A DNA stretch of 64,000 nt from Cyclina sinensis (Eukaryota > Mollusca > Bivalvia > Venerida > Veneridae): the NCBI GenBank assembly GCA_012932295.1, contig JAAONU010000001.1, forward strand, positions 53,833,958 through 53,897,957, written 5' to 3'. The position numbers and the translations under genes were made by a program. A model generated the notes under the pieces. It made no database searches. It worked only from the letters and a program-made list of their open reading frames with translations, and was not told the DNA's origin. This document shows, in pieces, positions 13,501-28,500 of this stretch. Within the stretch, counting starts at the first letter, position 1. Each line of letters begins with the position of its first letter.

Positions 13501-16500
13501 ATTACAACCAGTCACAAATATAAACTGAAGATATGTTGTTTGCTAACTACCTCCATTTGCTTTGTCTGAAAAGAAAATAAATCATTTTCTCTTATTTGTC
13601 TCGATTACATGACATTATAGACAATCATGTTTTACCTTCTTTCACAATTGCAAGTGTTGCATATACATAGCTTGATTTGTTTAAAGTAACACAATGATTA
13701 AAGAAAAGTGAGGTAAATACTTCGTTTTACTCATGAAAATTCTACCACAGCCAGCACTCTCAATCTGCATTGTGAAAGAAGCTAATCCTGTTAGATTAAC
13801 AACATGCATTCTAACTAAATTGTATGTTAAAGTAATGTTTCTTTTATTTTTACAAAACCTGAGATCAAACATATGCATGGAACAGAAAAATATTTGGATG
13901 ACAGGTTGAGGATGATATTAATGAAATGCAAGAAAGAGGCGTGCAATTACATGTATCTTTTTATGTCTTGTTAAAATCTATCACTGTTAAACTGTCTTGG
14001 AACCACACGATTATGATCATTGATTACTTTCTTCATTTATATGCATTTTATATCAGTGAAAAAAGGAAAATAAGAGAATTGCAACAGTAAAAGTAAATAG
14101 AAAAAGTTTAAAAGCAAGGGAAAACAATTACAGAATTGTTAAGAAAGTACCTGACTTCCGTCGTATTATAAGATTCCAGACAGCCCGACGACCACTGGGA
14201 TCAACGCCCGCGGTAGGCTCGTCAAGGATAACAGCTTTTGATCCTCCAACAAAAGCAAGAGCAACACACAAACGTCTCTGCATACCACCAGACAGTTTCC
14301 CAACCAGCATGTTCCGACAGTAATACAAGTCTACATCTTTGAGAAGCCTAAATATAAATTATGCAAATATCAATATAACGGCTTTTTGAACTGTAAATGT
14401 TAGATCTTTCATTTTGTATCAATTTCTAAAAACATTGTTAATGTTTTTAAGTGAAATAAAGCAAAACACATTTTATTTTTAATGCTATTTACATGAACTT
14501 CAAAACTTCCATCCATACGAATGTACAAAACAATATAAACAAAAAGAGCAACACCACCAAAACGAAAACATTATGTACCTGATATCTTACAATATATGTT
14601 ACAACATGTCACATTTTATAAATAACAGCTCATGGAAAAGAACAAAACTTTTACAGATGTGAAAGGAGGTAGAATTTACAAAAAAATACCCACTGTCTGA
14701 TTTCATCCTTTGCTGATAAGCCATGACTTGAGCCACCTTTCATGGAACTGTAGAACTTCATGTGCTCTTTGACAGTCATACTGTTAAAAGAAAATAAAAT
14801 ATACTTGCAACAATCATAACATTTACTTTACAGTTAAAATGTAAACATGTGTAATAATATACTTTGCTGTTCAGCACACTGCATCACTAAATTATCATGT
14901 TTACTCAAATTACAAAAACGAAATTTCAAGCATTTCATTTCTTTAATGTAGTATGTTGTATGTTACATTGACATATTAAATATTTTTTAGAGAAATTAAG
15001 TCTCAGATATATTAACATTGTTTTGTGAACATTTTAGTGAAACAAAGTTTGTTTGATAATATTAAAGCATATCTTTCACCTCAAGAATACTTATACTTGA
15101 ATGGGTTCCTGTAAAAGGAAAGATTACGGTAACGGCTTAGGTATATGTTACTTACTAGTCGTAAAGTGCATTGTGTTGAGAACAAATACCAAGACAACCT
15201 TTCATCACCTTCAGAGGTTGGTTTAATATTCTGACACCTCCTTTGCTAGGTTGCAAAATTCCTATTAACATATTCCTGGAATAGCAGAAAAAGGTAAGAT
15301 GATGTGTATTTGGTAACAGCTAATCATGACAGTAGTAATTTTAACAGGCAGTGACAAGCACAGTATCTCTCTCGTTTTCAAATATATTTCAGGGCCATAG
15401 GTAAAAGAAAGTATACTTGGGTGTTAATAATAAGAACAAAATCATTAATGATTTATATAAGCGGTCATAACAGTAATCGCATAAAGTGGCAAAAGTCAAC
15501 AATCATTCATACTTACATTGTTGTCGTTTTTGCTGCACCGTTGTGACCAAGAAGTGTAGTAACATTTCCACAATGAATGTCTAGGTTAAGATTTTTCACA
15601 GCATTTGTTCCATCTGAGTAAGTCTTGGAAAGTCCTCTAGCAGACAAAACAACTGGTGTGTCTGGTTGTAGCTCTTCAGCAAAGACATCTGGAAATGCCA
15701 ACATGAAAACTGCACATAACATTTTGCTTAAAAATTGACTATTTTCTTTTTTACATAGAAATCAGATATCAACTTGTTTGTGGTATATAACACACAATTT
15801 TAGAACCTTCGTTATTACCATTGTGTGAAAACATTATTCATATTCTTTCTTATATATATTAAACAGGAGTTCCTTTAAAAAAATTTTAACTGAATGTTCT
15901 AATTTTTGTCAATGAATCCATCCTTGAATTGTCAGATATCCTCATAACTGTCTGGTATGTTTTTCACATATCTAAAACAAATATGCTATAACAACTTGGG
16001 CATTTAAAAAAGACTTATTAACAATACCAGCATTTTGTGAAGCATAACGACTGTCTTTGCCTGATTCCCTTCCACACCACATCGAAGGAACAAAAATGAA
16101 ATACCATGGTTCAGCTACACCAAATTTGCCTAAAAAAGAAAGAATAAAAAGTAAGTAAGCAATATGTATAAATTAAAGTATTTTGATATTATTCATATCC
16201 AAACAAAACTTTGACCTTTAACTGCTTTATATAGTCATCAAAATATTGGTCATGAATATTTAAAGAATATAATGGGTTTACCAATCAGTTTATATGTGTA
16301 CACATTTTGAATATGAATTACTTTTATTTGGGTGGCAATGGTCATCTTACCATTGGTATGAAAAATGCCTTACGCTTCTATATACTATAAGTAACACTTT
16401 TCTAAGTGAATGTGGCTTAATCTAAAACTAATTATAAATTAGATTTAAAATGAAGCACGAAATTCAGGACATGTTTATATCAAGAGCTGTCAATGAAAGT

Positions 16501-19500
16501 GATAGTGCTTCTGAGAAGTATTGTCTGCAAAAAGTGTTTGTTCTGTGCTTTTCAAGAGAAATGATGAACGTGTTTTGTGTTGTAAGAAAAATCAACAATT
16601 CTCACACATTTATCTTCATTACTAAGTTTCAAACAAGATTCACAGACTTACAGATTATCATCATAAAAAAACCCTAAAAATAAAATGTCTTACAGCTAGG
16701 TGAAACACAAACATTGAGGTTTTTGGAGGAGTAAAGACAAAAAGAGAAAAACAGAGAGATAGTTTGCGACAAAACGCCGCATTACGAGGGACATGATACA
16801 TTTTGCAACACTTCATCTTGCTGCCATAAATATTGGTTATATCATATTCGTATAGGAGACGGAACAGTTACAAAGGGAACATAATCTACAAATGTTGTTT
16901 TTGTTACAATACTAACCTGGCTTGACATTCCTCACATACCAGCCAAGTATGAAATATATCAGACCATCAATGAGAATCATGATACAGCACCAGGAAAAGC
17001 TGAAACCGTCATTATTCATCGGATCATCTCGGATATTATCCCACTGCAGACCTATCTGCTGCTCCTCAAACCTTGCAATGTATTGTGCCGCGTAGCTGAA
17101 TGCAGATGTTGATGCCAAACACTTAAACGAAAATAGTTCTTAAGTCAGTATTATGCATTTCATTAGAAACATTCTTGTTGCAAAGGTAAAAGGAATATTT
17201 AAATTGAAAAAATAAACCTTTTCTCACTGTGTTTTACCTAATGATTTGTTTTGCAACAACGTTAACCTAATTTGAAACAATGCATTTAAGTTTGCATTCA
17301 CAAATAAGTCTGGTGTAAATGCCAGTCACATTGGCTTTAAAAGGGATTCGATAATAGTGCAAAGCCAGGTAGTTTTAATCATTACTTGTGTGTGAATAAG
17401 AAAATACACTGATATGAAAAATAATTATTAAAGTTCATGCTTAAACATTTAATATCGATATGAATAACTATATGTGTAATATTACTCGAGTATCGTAACG
17501 TCATTTGGTGTTATTTTTGTGTTGCTATTATACTGTTTAACAATTGTGCAAAGTTACATTAAAATGAGACAAACAGTTTAAGAGATATCGAGACAGTCTC
17601 ACTTAATACTAGATGACCCTCGTACACAAAGATAGAATGATTTTTCTTTCACAATAAAACTTACTGCTAATGTTTTATGCCAGAACTCCATTTGAACTTC
17701 AAGTGTATAAAGGACCACAAACGGCAGGTAACTGATAAAATACACAATAATACAGGCCAGAATTGCCAGTGATGTTCGTGTGAAGAAAGCACTGATGAAG
17801 TAGCTGTAACAAAAGAACAAATATATAGTATTTTAATTCGATTTCAATGACATCTTTGTCAACATTTGCATTTCACAATACATCTGGATTCAAATAAGTA
17901 GCCATGTTAAAACTACTACTAAAGCATAAAATTGCACATGACAACAAAATCACCGGCCGGTTAATGTGTGTATATTAAATCTAGATAAAAAATAGAAAGA
18001 TACAAAAACATGTATAACTAATATACGGTCGTATTTATAAGATTTTGCCTCAGATGTAACTGAGTTTGCCTTCTGAAAACATATGCCTTAATGTTACTTT
18101 ATAATTTCATATAATAAAACAAACATACCACATCATTATTGTAGAGAATATAAAATCCAGGAAATACAAATACATGATCGCCATGTTGCTATGCATGAAG
18201 ATATTTCCATAGCGGAGTATGAGGACGTCTACCAGAGCAACAACCGCCATCACAAACATAGTTGAGAAGAACCAAGCAAGCCAGTTTAGTCCACTCTTCA
18301 TACCCATTGCAGTAAGTGTCTGAAAATATAGCACTAAAATGAATTGGAAAGTTCTTTTATTGACCAATTTCTGTAAGTAGATTTTTGGTGTAACCAATCT
18401 TTTCTAAATAACTTAAAACGATAGAAACAAACTCGTAAAATGAATGGGAAAAAAAAGTCAACTATTTTTAAAACCCTTTATAGTGCTGAATATCATAGTA
18501 AAATTACATAGAACAGGACTTTTGTGACTACATACCTCAATATATAATGTTACAAGGAACAATACAATAAAAAATGACTTTCTGGTTTTAAATTGTATTC
18601 ATGTCCTCTATAGCAAAGGAATAAATCTGTAAATCTGTGTACCTCTTCCTGTCCTCTCTCTCTATCATACACTAAATTGTAGACAGCCACAGATATGGCA
18701 GCCAACCAAGAAAGTGTCATCAACACATTTAACAGGTATCCCGCAACCGTATTCACAAACCTGGAAATATTTTTATCATACAGTAATTGCTCATTTGCAT
18801 TTCAGGAAAGACTTGTTTAATGGTAAGGTTTGTTTCTGTTTACTATATATTGTACCTCGGAAAACTGAAAATAAACCAAAGCTATCAATTACAGAACTTT
18901 TTCAAAAGTTAGTATTTGGTCAACCAAATGGAAATTAGAAAAACAAAAGGCACAAAACAAAATCAATATATATTTTCACATATCAAAAATAATTATTTTC
19001 TTGTATTTTTAAATTTCACAACCTAATTAAGGAACTTACAGATCCTGTGTGTGGCAAGGGAATGGAAACTGGTGAGTCGTAGCTGAAGGCAAGGTGACAT
19101 TTCCTCCAACTTGCAGAGAAATTACAGCTTCATCAATCATATCTTGCAACTGTAAAAATCCTCTAAAATATCTAAGCTCTGTGAAGAAGTGGTCATATGG
19201 CTGAGGTCTCCACATTAAACTCATTATGGTCTCAGTATCGGGAGTATTGTCAACATCCATTCTAATCTTGTAGTGAATATGCTTTGGAAGCTGAGTGTCT
19301 ACTTGTCTTTTCTTTCTTACAAAATCATCCGACATTTCAAAAACAATACCTGTATTTTAAATAGACATAATATTAAACACAATATTTGAAACATATAGGG
19401 ATACATTTTAAGATATGTGATTACGTTACAGTTAATACACAAATGTTGTTGTCAGTAAAATATTCTTCATTTATAAGGCTGAAAAGGGCAGTTGTAAAAA

Positions 19501-22500
19501 ACAAACCTTCAAAGCAAAATGAAAAGAGGAAGTTTCGAAATATACATCCAACAAACAATGAATGTCTTGTCCACATACCTTACATCTTCAGATCACAATT
19601 ATGACATTATATTCACAGGCAATATAATGCTGTCAAAACTCTGTTTCAACAACCAATCTGACCCAAATTCAAACTTCATCTAACCTAAAGAAAACAAAAA
19701 TAGTATTGGAAAAATGAAATAAATACCAGGAAAGACATACCTGCTAGAAGGTTATTTCCTGCCGCTAAATTGTTTGCCGCAAGTTCCATCTCATGTTCTG
19801 TATCATAACCTTCGAATCTGTCCAAAAGTAAGCACGAGACATAGTCTCTTATCAACGAAGCAACCTTGCTGATTCCTTCCATCATGTCCATATCCGTGTC
19901 CTCAAGTGTGTACAGAATATCATCTAAATCTTTCATATCTACACCCGAAACTTCAGTCATTAAACTTTTTATCACGTTGCTACTGAGTAGGTCCTGAAAT
20001 AGAAAAAAGAATATGAAAATCTGTTCTTTGCATTTAAAGAAATACAGCAAATAAGCAAATGTAAACTTCAAAAAATATTATACAATTATTGACTAGTGTG
20101 CCATTGAATATGATGTAATATTCACCGGCCAAGTGTTATATTGACCGGGCGAAGCTGAGGTCAATATAACATTTGGCCAGTGAATATCACATCATATTCT
20201 ATGGCACACTAGTCAGCAACTGTTTTATTATATGACTACATACAATTGTTTCTACTAAGTTTTCTTCCAGACTGATTTTACATTCATTACAATGTGTTAA
20301 TTTTTTGTAGGACTTTTTATACTCATTCTCACATTACAATAATACTCAGAAGTCTGACAGGTGATTTTGAAATCCAATATAACATTAAAAAAATAAAAAA
20401 ACCACACACACCAGACACCATTTCTTAGAAAACGTCTAAGTGCCCAGATGTATTTTGTTTATTTCCCGGCATTAGAGTAATTTTGTTAACAGAGTGCCGG
20501 GCACCAGACAGCACTGCTATGAGTATCAACAGCAATTTTTTTTTAGACCTAAAATATAACATGGGAAAAACCCAGAATGCAGGAATATAATAACGATAAA
20601 GTGTTAGTCGCCGACTGCGCTTTGAACCAATGGGATCGCGTCTATTTATAGGTCATAATAAAAAAAGATATGCTGACACAATTCTCTGCTAAAGGGAAAG
20701 GTTTCATTAGATAAAGGACTAATAAGCAATCCTCATATCTTACCTGAAGTTCTTTAGCCTTTGTGCCCGTCAAATCTCCAAGAGATACTGAACCTTCTGC
20801 CCAGTCTACTGCCAACTCTATGAATTCTTCAAGTGATGAAAACGTTGTATTGATCTGATATAAACAAATTCATGTTGTAGAACATGAAACTAGCACTAAA
20901 TATAAAATATGAAATCTTTTCTTTATTATTAGATCTTCAGAGGGAAAAAACAAAGCATTTTGTGTTGACGGGTAATTATAATTATGACTAAAATATGAAA
21001 TCGACCTTAACTCTTAATTTTACCTTAAAACATTAATAATTGCTGTCCTACATGAGATTGGTAAGGGTGTAAAATATACCTATTCTAACTCTAACAAAGG
21101 GAAATTGTAAAAGTTGAATGTAAGATTTACAGATGAGAACAAATTCTAAAATGAATGGTTTTACATGTTAATATCTTTTAAAGTCAAAAAGATACACATA
21201 TGTTCTGTTTGAATCAAAATGTTGGATGCTTTTATTACTGGTTTATAAAAACATGGCCTATTTTATCAAAATTTATAACTTCATTCTAATAAACTTAACT
21301 AAGAAATACTTACTTTTGAAATAATTAACCTCACTTCAGGTGTGTTAGGTGTGTAAACAATTTTCCCTCTCAGCAGAGGTTTCAAATATGCCCATATTAT
21401 AGGTCCATTCCTGTCCTCTAGAATTCTTAGATACATATCTCTGCATGCATTTCCTATAATGAAATTCGCTTTTGTTTTTTTGTTGTTGTTTTTTTAATGA
21501 GGTAAAGATAATTTTCCACTGAAACTTAACTCTCTATTGCTCACAGTTTTAACTAATTACTAGTTAACTTTTTTATACTCTAATGCAAATGAGCCTGCTT
21601 ACTTGAAAAGAAAAATCACAATAAATAAGATAAAGAATAACAGAATTCTATTCATATCCAATCATTGTTTTAAGCTAGCAAAGAACATGTTGATGAACAC
21701 ATGGTCACAAGTACCGGTATATACACAGCTTATTAAATGAGTGATCATAGAATACGGTATTTGTTGCACGAGTTATTTGAAAACGATAAAAACTAGGATC
21801 TACCGAGTTTTTATCATTTTCTAATAACGAGTGTAATCAATCCAATATTACATGACCACGATTATAATCTTCTATTTATATCACAGAAGTTTTGTAAGTG
21901 AATGGTGACATAAACTGTTTCTTTTGTCCGAGTACTTGCAGACGTCATAAGCATATTTATTAATGATGTTGACATCAGTTATTACACAAGTGTTATATCA
22001 AAAATATAATATGGCCTATTACATGATATAAATTTAATTATACATTCCTGTGAAACTGATAGGATATTAAATAATGACTCCAGAAACTAGTATTGCATAA
22101 GTCATACCAGGCAGTGCATTTAATTCTTTCTTTTGTTGTTCATTTAGATCTGCCCGGCCTTCTAGAACAGCTCCAGTGTTGAATTCATCTTTGATGATTG
22201 GTAAAGCATTTCCACAAAGAATAGCAGACAGTGATCCAAATTCTTCATTGCCTTTGAAAAATAAAAACGAAAGACTGATAATTAAAAACAAAATGCTAAA
22301 ATGCATGACTTGTAAATCATTACTTAAATACATACCAAAATTGTGACTGTAACAAAACATTAAATTGTTCATGAAAATAGTCCACTTATGTTCAAAGGCA
22401 ACACTTTATAATGCTTATAAAGGGTAACGTAAAAATGTTATGAGGGTTTATATTAAGTGGTGCAAGATGTTCATTAGATCGAAAAAGATGAACATAATTC

Positions 22501-25500
22501 ATAATGCTTAAAATGATGTTTGAAATGGTGCCTTTATTTACCTAAACTAAAAAAAAAAGGATAAAAAGTTGCATTTGTTTTCTTGAATTAGGGACATTTC
22601 CCATGAATATGTGGTGACAATATTGTATATCGTTGTACCTGTTTGTGCCTGTGCAAGATTTGCAAATGCATCTGGTATTGTTTTGGCAAATTCATTAAAT
22701 GTTTCTGTGATATCTTTCAGATCGTCATTGGCATCCACCAGCTTTTGAACGGCATCTTTAGTATCATCAAGTGTTACATTAGAATTCTTTAGTATTGAAC
22801 TTATACCATTTACTATCATCTAAACAAGAAAGAAAATAACATTTTGCATTTTAATGTTCAAATAATGCTGTAAACTAAGTTTATAAGACTTATAAACCTT
22901 CAAAATTTCGGGACAGAACTGACGTTTGTGGATCATGTCTATGAAAATAATATGATGCTGATTTCTGTTATTTGCATTAGAAGACATGTATTCCACTTTA
23001 ACTACAGATCAAAATATGTAGATTGATAGCTTTTTTCTGATTTTTTTTAATAATCATCTACATAATTATCTAATTATGCTGGTCATTTATTACTTTGCAA
23101 TATTTGATAACTCTCGGGATTATTGTTTCGTGATTTTATTTTATGATATCTATAGAACTGATTATACATCTGAAATCAGGACTCTTGCCAGGGATTAAAG
23201 TACATTTTGGCAGCTATAAATTAATCAACCACATGTTTATTTGGCACCGAAAAGTTCTTTAAACACCAAAAATGTACTCAAGGGTACTCAAATGTTACCT
23301 TGCTTTCCCCCTGAAATTCAGGTGCTTATACCAAAAAAGTATATTAAATTTGGTATCATGATTGACAATTTAAAAATCTAAGATCACACCATTTACGAAA
23401 ACATTTTTATTCAAGTTTTTCACTTGTTAGGGAAGTTTGCAATTTTTTTACCAAATGAAAATATATAACAACATCCATCTTGTGTTTTTATTTAGCCACT
23501 CAACCTAAAAATGATCATATTACAAAAGGTGTTATGAAAGTACAAATTTCTGTAAAATTGCTGCACTCACATCTTCTACCAGCTGGCCTATATCCAACTG
23601 CTGAATTATTTCATCAATCACTGCATCGATTGTGCCCGAATCCAGACTGCAGAACTGCTTACTGACAAGTTCAACGTCTAAATCTGATCCCGCTTTAACA
23701 TCCAATAACTCTTCAAGTTTTGAGCTGTCACAAACCCAACCTGTGATGTCTTCTCCAGCAGCTTGTAGAAGCTAAAAATAGAAATGTGAGAAAGTTATTT
23801 ACTGATAAAATGTTATCACACTGTTCTTTTTTTCGTATAACTATGGATCAAGATTTTACATCTGCCATATTTGTTCACTGAAATTAACTGATGGCATAGT
23901 CGGTTTTATAAAATGCCAGTCTCATGTCAATATGACTATTTTCTGCTCTCTTGGTACTTGTTCATAGAACTATTAGTATGTATTTCTTTTGTTATCTTTA
24001 AAAAGTACAAGTTCATTGTATTTAAAATCTATCAGTACAATACAAAATCTTTTAAGACAGAAAATGTCATTATGGATTCAAAGGTTGAGGTCACTATCAT
24101 TTGGTTGTGTAAGTTCTAATAACTGTGTAAAATTAGGTATTCTAATCATATAGTGTAACAATAAAAAAGGACAAAAGATAATTGTGTGAAAACATTAAAG
24201 CTAGTTGTTAGATATTAGCCCATATATGGTAGAGAAAAAAATTAATGAAAAAATATACCTATGTGATAATAACAATGACATTAAAAGGTAAACTTACTAT
24301 GGCTATGCCTAGATTTCCATCTATAATAGCATCTGTTACATTTTCTGGCAATGATATTTCATTAATCATGAACTCTCGAAGTTCTTCCGTATCCCTGATT
24401 AAGTCTTTCACTTTCACTGAAAAGAAATATTTCAATGAAATCAGAGTGATTTAAAACATGCAGAAACAATGTCTTAAGTTTTGCAAGTACGAGTTCTTGC
24501 TAATATACTAGAATCATATTTCAAACTTTGATAATAATAGGAAACTTTTAAAAATCTTTTTCATATGAAATGCCACCTTTAAAAACTTAGGTAAAAGCTC
24601 ACTACTTAAAATGGCCCCATCAACATCTTTTTCGCTGGAAAACAAGCTGACTTTTCAAAGCAAATTTCGGTGATCATTTATCAAAGAGTTAAAAATAAGA
24701 AAACTTCATGTATGTAATTCTTACCATCTGCTATAAACATGTCCCTCAGTGCAGTAAATGCAAATATTCCATCAGCAAGAACTTTCACGTCTTCCAAGAC
24801 AGCATTTGTCATATTACTGTCATCCAAAATTTTGAAGTTGTCCAGAAGAGTATTTAGGCTAGATATTAAAAGTGCACATCTGATTACTAAGTTACAGCAA
24901 ATAATCTTACATTGCACAGTGTTTAGGTAATACGCTGATGTTTACACTATACTAGTATTCAGCACCTTAACTTGAAATTACTAGAGAGAAAATGCATTGA
25001 ATAATTTCATTAGCAGGAATACTATTTCTGTTGTTAAATGAAAGATCATCTAGATTCTTAGCAATACTATTTAAATGCAAGTCGTTGAAATAAATTTGGA
25101 AGCGAATATTTTACAGGTCTTACTTTTCTAACAGGGCATCAGGACCATTGTCAACCAGCAATTCTTGTATAGTGTTGAGTAATTCCTTGTCCTGTGACAA
25201 TGTTGTTATATCAATCTGACCAAGTCTGTCAATAAGACTGGTTAAAGAGGTCAGACCTTCTATATTGCCTACTAGTGCTGATAAGTCATTTGAAATCTTT
25301 TCCCAGAAAGCAGTAGTATCATAGGTGGCCATGTCTTGAATCTAAGATAAAAATTCATGGTGATAACTTTTACACAGAATTCATGTTTTCCAATTAACTC
25401 AGCTAACATAACTAGATGTACTTCTCTTTAGATTAGAAATTAACTTTTTTTCCGAAACTAATTTTTTTTTCAACCTGAACTCGGTAGAATTTGAATAAAA

Positions 25501-28500
25501 CTATAGGAAAATGTTCAAATTCTTCAATTCAGCTCAAAGGCATGTTGTATAAAATCTCTATTCAAATCAATTTTGAAGTATAAGTCATAAACATATTTTG
25601 TGATGTTAAAAGTTACCTCTTCAAGAGTTTTAGCATAGTCCACAAGACTGTTAGTGACCTGTTTTGCAAGCTCCACATTTTCTCCACATAATATGGATTG
25701 AAGTGTTAGGTCAAGTGTCTCCAGGTTCCCAGAAGAGCATAGACTGTCAATTATTTCTTCTGCTGTCATATTTTCCTGTTGATAAATACAACTCTAAAGA
25801 TTGCATTTAGATCTTTGAACCTTTACCTTTATTGTGTTTTTCTTATAAATTCATTAGGTCATTCAGTTCAGCTAACTTTTTAAAGAAATAATATTCCCAT
25901 TGCTAAACAATCCCAATACCATGAAATAAATCACTCTGTTTTAAAAACAGAATTTGTTTCGACTTCTTTAAATTTCATCAATGTATTATTACTAGTGTAA
26001 ACACTGTATTTACTTACAACGTTCTTCAGGAAAGTCATATTTAAGGAAGAGAACACTGAATCAATCCCAGTGGATAGAGTTTCTTGTATGAACCTTGTTA
26101 TTTCTGTCAGATTCTGTTCAAGACCATCTTGCAGTTGTCTCACGGCTGTACAAACATAAAAAAACATGTGTATGATGACATTCTTAATTTACAAACTGTC
26201 AGAGTTGTTCTGTCAAACCCAGCAAGTGAATTGGTGGTATCATATTCATGAACCTTAAGACTTTCATAATAATATTTTAAAATTAAACGGCATAAAGATG
26301 CTGCTATTCTCTTTGAAATAAAATATTATCTTAATAAGTAATTTGATACAACAATGCTGTATTGCATGAAGGTATCAGTGTTTAGTGATTGTGTAATTGT
26401 GCTGCAGGTGGCGGTAATACACATGGACAGTTTTTACACTAAATAAAGTAAAATGAACATACATTCCAACAGCAGCTCAAATAATCATAAGTTCAGTTAA
26501 ATAAATTGATTAAAGAATACAGCTTTCAACTGCTCACCATCTTCTTGCTGGTTATATAGCTGCAGAATAGTATCTATGGTGGCAGTTGAACCATTTGATC
26601 CCATTATAGAATTCAGCAGTTTCTGAACTTCTTCATTCTCCAATAGCTCTAGAGCCTCAGACCCAGCACTAAATAATCTGCAAACATAGTGATACATGAC
26701 ATAAGAAAAGATGATAAAGCTTTCCTCCTTAAATCATTGCCTTGTGCAGTTTCAGCAACGATCATGCCCTGTTAAGAATTCTTCAAGTAGTACACATCCT
26801 AGTGAAACAGAAACCAAATAAAAATGACCTGGACTTTGTAAGATAAATGTGGTTTGTTTCTAACAGATTTCTTAAAACTATTCCAAATGAGTACATTGGC
26901 ATACACTTTGCGGAACTATCAAGAAATTCAACACCTGTGTTACGAATATTTGTTTAAACAAGCAAAGGCTCATTTCATTAATCGATCTGATTAGATGAGA
27001 TGAATGTACTGTGCTCCTACCTTGAAATATCATTTAGTAATCCTCCCATATTTTCAAAGGTTTCTCCCAAGCATTCAACAATGTTTGAAGATCCGTCAAA
27101 AGCTTTCGAGAGAGATGTAACAAGCGTGTCAACGAAGCTGCGGTAATCTGAGATACTTGAGCATGAAAATTCCGTCTCTGCCTTTTGTGACAAGATCTGT
27201 TCAAGCTGGAATGTTAAAAGTACATATTAAGAAAAAAAGTTTCTAAAAATATTGACTGCTCCAAACAATATTATAACTTGTAATGCTATACAAAATTGAA
27301 AAACTTGCAAGGTCTTTTTACTATCACATTTAATGGAAATAAGGTTTTAAAAGCTCAAGAAAAACTTTTATTATAAGCAAGTAACACACAAAAGGAAATA
27401 ACATACCATTTTTTAAACGTGCAATTCACTTTATTAATGGATGAAAAAATTATATGATTGAATGGGAAATCTGACGAAACACATCAAAAAAAATAACAGA
27501 TGTCTTACCTTATTTAATTCTTCTGGTATACCAAGATCCTCAAGATGTTTTAGTGCTTGTGTTATATTGTCACTTTCCATTTTGCATAAAGATCCATCTA
27601 GACCTTCAGAGAGAGAAAATGTTTCAAACTTCAGGGAAAAAAAATAGAAATGTTTATCTGACATTTAATATTGTAAATTCAAGCCTTTAACATCTTATAT
27701 GTCTAAGCAAAGAATTAAAAAGTTTTCATTTCACAATACAAACAAGATTTGGTTCTGTTTTCTAGACATTTTATCCTATTCTTTATGAAAAAATGTCAGG
27801 CATGTGAACAATGTTTCAAGAAGGCAGTGATTTATCTTTTATTTCTATGAGTAACGAAATATCAGAAAATAGTCTTCATGATTTTGCAAATCAAAACAAA
27901 TAAGATTACAAACACACCTATTAAGACTTTCATTACAGAGTCAGATACCATGATAAACGAATGGTATGTATCAAGGTACGGCTTGACCCATTCCGAATAG
28001 ATTTCCGTGGACATGGCATACTGTATCGAGCGCTTACATGTTTCTTCATAGCTGGAAACAAGAGAAAAATGTAAAATTCATCAATTGTGATTAGCAGCAC
28101 AAGTAAATCAAAGCTTAGAAAAAAAAAAAACATTTGTATCGTCTCTGAATTTGCAGTAAACTGTCTTTTAAACTGGTCACCTGCTGCACACTTAATACTC
28201 TATAACGATGTTTTGCCACACTGGTTTCTCTCTTTTCCACTTTAGTTTCAAAATTAATTACTAAATATATAAGAAATGTACTACCAAAGTTTAAAATTCG
28301 TTTCATTTTATGATCTGTAGCCTGAAAAATTAATCACAGTACAACAGTGGCTGTTTACGATGCTTTTCTGTGCATCAATGTCATATCATGAGAAGTTTGG
28401 ATTCTTGCCAAATACATTGCATTTAAATACTTGTATTAACACTTCTATCCAGCGGTAATGTCAAGCTGGATAGAGCTACAGAAATATAAACTCTACTCGT

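Noticed and set aside
14688..14694. GTATTT after TGG as the donor of exon 69
   Set aside because: It would end in phase 0, whereas exon 70 needs phase 2; the overlapping GTGGGT donor fits.
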